Part shown: positions 4,614 through 7,098 of the stretch, in pieces
How the letters are laid out: every line of letters starts with the position of its first letter
How positions within the stretch are numbered: the first letter of the stretch is position 1
Source of the DNA: Nitrospinota bacterium
GTDB taxonomy: Bacteria; Nitrospirota; Nitrospiria; Nitrospirales; UBA8639
NCBI GenBank assembly: GCA_022561525.1
Contig: JADFRB010000096.1
Coordinates: forward strand, 1 to 7,098
Length of the DNA stretch: 7,098 bases
Direction of reading: 5' to 3'
Notes under the pieces: generated by a model
Told to the model about the DNA's origin: nothing
The model's input: only the letters and a program-made list of their open reading frames with translations
The model's database searches: none
Translations under genes and position numbers: made by a program

Positions 4614-6854
4614 ATGACGATCGCTCATCTCGGACAGGCTCCGAGTCATATCCTTTCTCATTTTTTTTACAGCCTAGATGATGACCTCTCACAATCTATT
4701 CCGATGACGTTTTGGGCACTAAGCGGATTACTCAACGGTCTTGCGGCCACTGGCCTCACGATCTTGGTCTATTCTCGAGATCCGCACGAGATTCGGCATC
4801 GAACGTTTGGTTACTTTGGGGTATCAGTGGCCATCTGGAGTTTTGGCTATTTTGCCTGGCAAATAGCTGATACCCAGGAAACCGCCTTATTCCTCACCAG
4901 GGTGTTTATGATGGGCGCCATTTGTATTCCCATCACGTATTTGCACCATATCCTCGTACTCCTCAATCGAGTCGAACGGTATCAAACCACACTGCGGGTA
5001 TCCTATGCGATCGCAGTCGTGTTTCTCATTGGAAACACGACGCCGGCGTTTATAGCCAACGTTCTGCCTGCCCTTTCTTTTCCCTTCTGGCCACGAGCAG
5101 GATGGCTGTTTCATCCGTTTATGGTGTGGTGGGGGCTCCTGGCCGCATTTTCTATCTACCTGTTATCTGTCGCAGCTAGCCGCGCGACTGGAATAAAACA
5201 CACGCAGTACCTCTATTTACTCTTCGGTACCCTTATTGGGTACGGAGGCGGCGCAACAAATTTTCCTCTTTGGTATGACATCCCTCTGCTACCATATGGC
5301 ACCATCTTTACCACCATCTATGTTGCCCTGGTAGCCTACACCTTATTGCAACATCGATTAATGGACTTTTCCCTCGCGTTCGAAAAAGGGTTCACGTATC
5401 TCGTGTTGTTGGTTCTCGTGGCCTTACCCGTCTATCCCCTCTTGCTGCTCATGCAAAAAATATTCTGGGATCACATTAATCTCCAATTTTCATTTCTGTT
5501 GCTGACCCTCTTCCTTCTCACAGTCATGGGGGCTTACCAAATGAAAGTGGGTGCGGAAGGGGCGGTTTCTCGGACATTGTTTCGAGAACGTCATGAAACC
5601 TATACCACGCTCTCTAACTTTTCCAAAGCCCTTGTCACCATTCTCGATGTGAATAGGTTAACGGATGAAATCGTTCGAACCCTAGGCCAGAACATGGGAG
5701 CCAAAACCGTCTCCTTGTATCTTCTTGAGAAGCAACAGGCGACCTATCGGCTCGCCGCCGAATTTGGAGCGCCGAAAGGAAAGACTCCACACCTCTCTAC
5801 CGTTGGTCTTAACAGTCCCCTCCCGCAATATCTTCAGGACACACAAGCGGGTCTGCTACGCCAAAACCTGGAGCATGAGTCGCGCACCGAAGCGGCTCAA
5901 CTATTGACCATTCTTCGCGACTCATTCCACAGTGAAGTCGTGTTGCCCTTAGCTAATAAACATCGACTTGTGGGGTTTTGCTGTCTTGGAGCTCGAAGTG
6001 GTCGTGTGCTCTATTCCGAACAAGATCTCACGATTTTAATGACACTCGCACAGGAAGCGGCCATTGCACTTGACAACAGCTTGCTCTATGAAGAACTCAA
6101 AGAATCACAAGCGCAGACCCACCGGGCAGATCGACTGCGATCGTTGGAATCCATGGCCGGGGGGCTTGCCCATGAAATACGCCTTCCGCTCGGTTCAATT
6201 CAAACGTTCGTCACCCAAGTTCCCACTCACATTCAAGATCCGGAGTATGTCGCAAAATTGTCGGAAGGTGCGGCCCAGGATGTCGCGAAGATTGAACGGT
6301 TGATCAAAGAAGTCTTGGACTATGCACGACAAACCAAACCTCAACTCAGACAAGAAGACCTCAACCAGATTGTGGAGTCCTGTTTACATTTTATCGAAGC
6401 CATTCCCACACCCAAGCCGGTCATGATCGAAAAAAACCTGTCGACCACGATTCCACCTCTTTGGATTGACCGGCAACAAATCAAACAAGTCGTGCTGAAC
6501 ATCTTGATGAGTAGCATAGACATGATGGGTCCAGTGGGGGGCACGATTACCGTGAGCACCAAACCCCGCACGAAATCGGAACATGAACCGTGGGCGGAGC
6601 TAGAGATAACCCTAGCCCGAGGGGGATTCCCGTTGCCAGAATTTCAAGGTGATGGAGGATTATTGTTTGCCCATGATACCGCTGCTGACGATTTGGAACC
6701 TCAACCGATACGGCGCGAAGGGTTGGGGCTGGCCATTGCGAATCAAATCATCCAAGAGCATCAGGGATTCATCGACGTTAAACTGGGGGCTGGAGTGGAT
6801 ATCTCCATCACAGTTCTCTTGCCCGCAAAGTCTATTTCCTCAAAAACAACCTAA
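4614..6854 (+). CDS. Multi-spanning membrane sensor histidine kinase (about 9 TM, GAF, HisKA, degenerate HATPase)
   Basis: The product has 746 residues. About nine hydrophobic helices fall at residues 33-54, 65-84, 92-118, 129-150, 164-187, 197-216, 228-247, 259-281 and 291-309, like the 7TM-type sensor regions of PrsK-like kinases; the segment HRLMDFSLAFEKGFTYLV between helices is characteristic of that group. A GAF-type domain spans about 335-487, then a short coiled coil (about 488-512) and HisKA with the phospho-acceptor His520 in GGLAHEIRLPLGSI. The usual Asn of HE-x-R-N-P is Leu524. The catalytic domain (about 580-737) has N-box QVVLNILMSSIDMM with Asn629 kept but the second Asn replaced by Ser633, no DxGxG motif (only LARGGFPLPE at 667-676), and a good G2 box GLGLAI (703-708). 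ATP binding or kinase activity may be weak. No response regulator is in the window. The start at 4614 is the most upstream ATG after an in-frame stop at 4557; it has no Shine-Dalgarno, and Met31 (4704) just before the first helix is an alternative. Confidence 0.85.
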   Translation: MTIAHLGQAPSHILSHFFYSLDDDLSQSIPMTFWALSGLLNGLAATGLTILVYSRDPHEIRHRTFGYFGVSVAIWSFGYFAWQIADTQETALFLTRVFMMGAICIPITYLHHILVLLNRVERYQTTLRVSYAIAVVFLIGNTTPAFIANVLPALSFPFWPRAGWLFHPFMVWWGLLAAFSIYLLSVAASRATGIKHTQYLYLLFGTLIGYGGGATNFPLWYDIPLLPYGTIFTTIYVALVAYTLLQHRLMDFSLAFEKGFTYLVLLVLVALPVYPLLLLMQKIFWDHINLQFSFLLLTLFLLTVMGAYQMKVGAEGAVSRTLFRERHETYTTLSNFSKALVTILDVNRLTDEIVRTLGQNMGAKTVSLYLLEKQQATYRLAAEFGAPKGKTPHLSTVGLNSPLPQYLQDTQAGLLRQNLEHESRTEAAQLLTILRDSFHSEVVLPLANKHRLVGFCCLGARSGRVLYSEQDLTILMTLAQEAAIALDNSLLYEELKESQAQTHRADRLRSLESMAGGLAHEIRLPLGSIQTFVTQVPTHIQDPEYVAKLSEGAAQDVAKIERLIKEVLDYARQTKPQLRQEDLNQIVESCLHFIEAIPTPKPVMIEKNLSTTIPPLWIDRQQIKQVVLNILMSSIDMMGPVGGTITVSTKPRTKSEHEPWAELEITLARGGFPLPEFQGDGGLLFAHDTAADDLEPQPIRREGLGLAIANQIIQEHQGFIDVKLGAGVDISITVLLPAKSISSKTT

Positions 6855-6864
6855 AAGCCCTTTA

Positions 6865-7098
6865 ATGGCATCGTCCAAGCTATTCATGACCGAAAGACCT
6901 TCCTCACGAACCCAAACCCACCATATCCTAGCTGTCATCTGCTTTGGCTTATTTGCCGGAGCCATGGCCCTCAATGGCTTTCACGCAACTGAAGCAGAAG
7001 ACCCTCCGACACGAAGTGTCATCTGGAACACCTTTCAATTTGGCATGCCATTACTCATCGGCGCGATGTGCCTCACGGGTCAACGCTGGGTATTCATG
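6865..7098 (+). CDS. Unrecognised small membrane protein, 3' end outside the window
   Basis: Starting 10 nt after the kinase stop, 78 codons stay open to the window edge. The N-terminal 20 residues are polar and basic (MASSKLFMTERPSSRTQTHH). A first membrane helix lies at about 21-38 (ILAVICFGLFAGAMAL), then a short acidic loop (ATEAEDPPTR), then a second helix at about 57-72 (FQFGMPLLIGAMCLTG). No Shine-Dalgarno is evident before this ATG or the in-frame ATG at 6886, so translational coupling to the kinase is likely and the exact start is uncertain. The tight spacing suggests an operon with the kinase, where a membrane partner or accessory would make sense. I do not recognise the family. Confidence 0.55.
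   Translation, partial: MASSKLFMTERPSSRTQTHHILAVICFGLFAGAMALNGFHATEAEDPPTRSVIWNTFQFGMPLLIGAMCLTGQRWVFM

Overview
The window looks like two unrelated pieces of DNA joined near position 1190-1200. The left piece (about 1-1195) is GC-rich, roughly 60-67% in the lines I counted. It carries the 3' part of a phage tail gene with fibronectin-type-III-like and jelly-roll domains, followed by the start of a second small phage structural gene. The right piece (about 1200-7098) is mid-GC, roughly 40-48% in the lines counted, and holds bacterial genes. Exactly at the junction, the second phage gene loses its 3' end and a leftward elongation-factor-G-like gene loses about three quarters of its length. This is most simply a chimeric contig or a recent illegitimate recombination or prophage edge. 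The left piece would suit a proteobacterial (possibly alphaproteobacterial) phage or prophage. The right piece could come from Nitrospirota or a deltaproteobacterial-grade lineage, but both placements are low-confidence guesses from GC and protein style.

Layout of the right piece. The truncated EF-G-like gene (minus strand, 1148-1678) has a clear promoter and Shine-Dalgarno site. A roughly 500-bp AT-rich divergent intergenic region follows, containing a perfect 10-bp inverted repeat around a nested hairpin (1871-1925). Next are three rightward genes. The first is a 767-residue multidomain enzyme (2178-4481): a PilZ-like N-terminus, a LuxD-type acyltransferase/hydrolase domain and a class I SAM-dependent methyltransferase. 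The second is a 746-residue membrane histidine kinase (4614-6854) with about nine transmembrane helices, GAF, HisKA and HATPase regions. The third is the beginning of a small membrane protein (6865 to the window end).

The point of most interest is the pair LuxD-like acyltransferase + methyltransferase fusion and multi-spanning sensor kinase. The Ser/Asp/His triad sits at nearly the spacing of bacterial luciferase-system LuxD, yet no other lux gene is visible. A protein that could release a fatty acyl group and methylate a small molecule, beside a membrane sensor kinase, recalls in outline fatty-acid-methyl-ester quorum sensing (PhcB methyltransferase and PhcS kinase of Ralstonia). This is an inference, not shown by the sequence. 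The kinase's ATP-binding domain is itself degenerate, so it may act as a phosphatase or pseudokinase.
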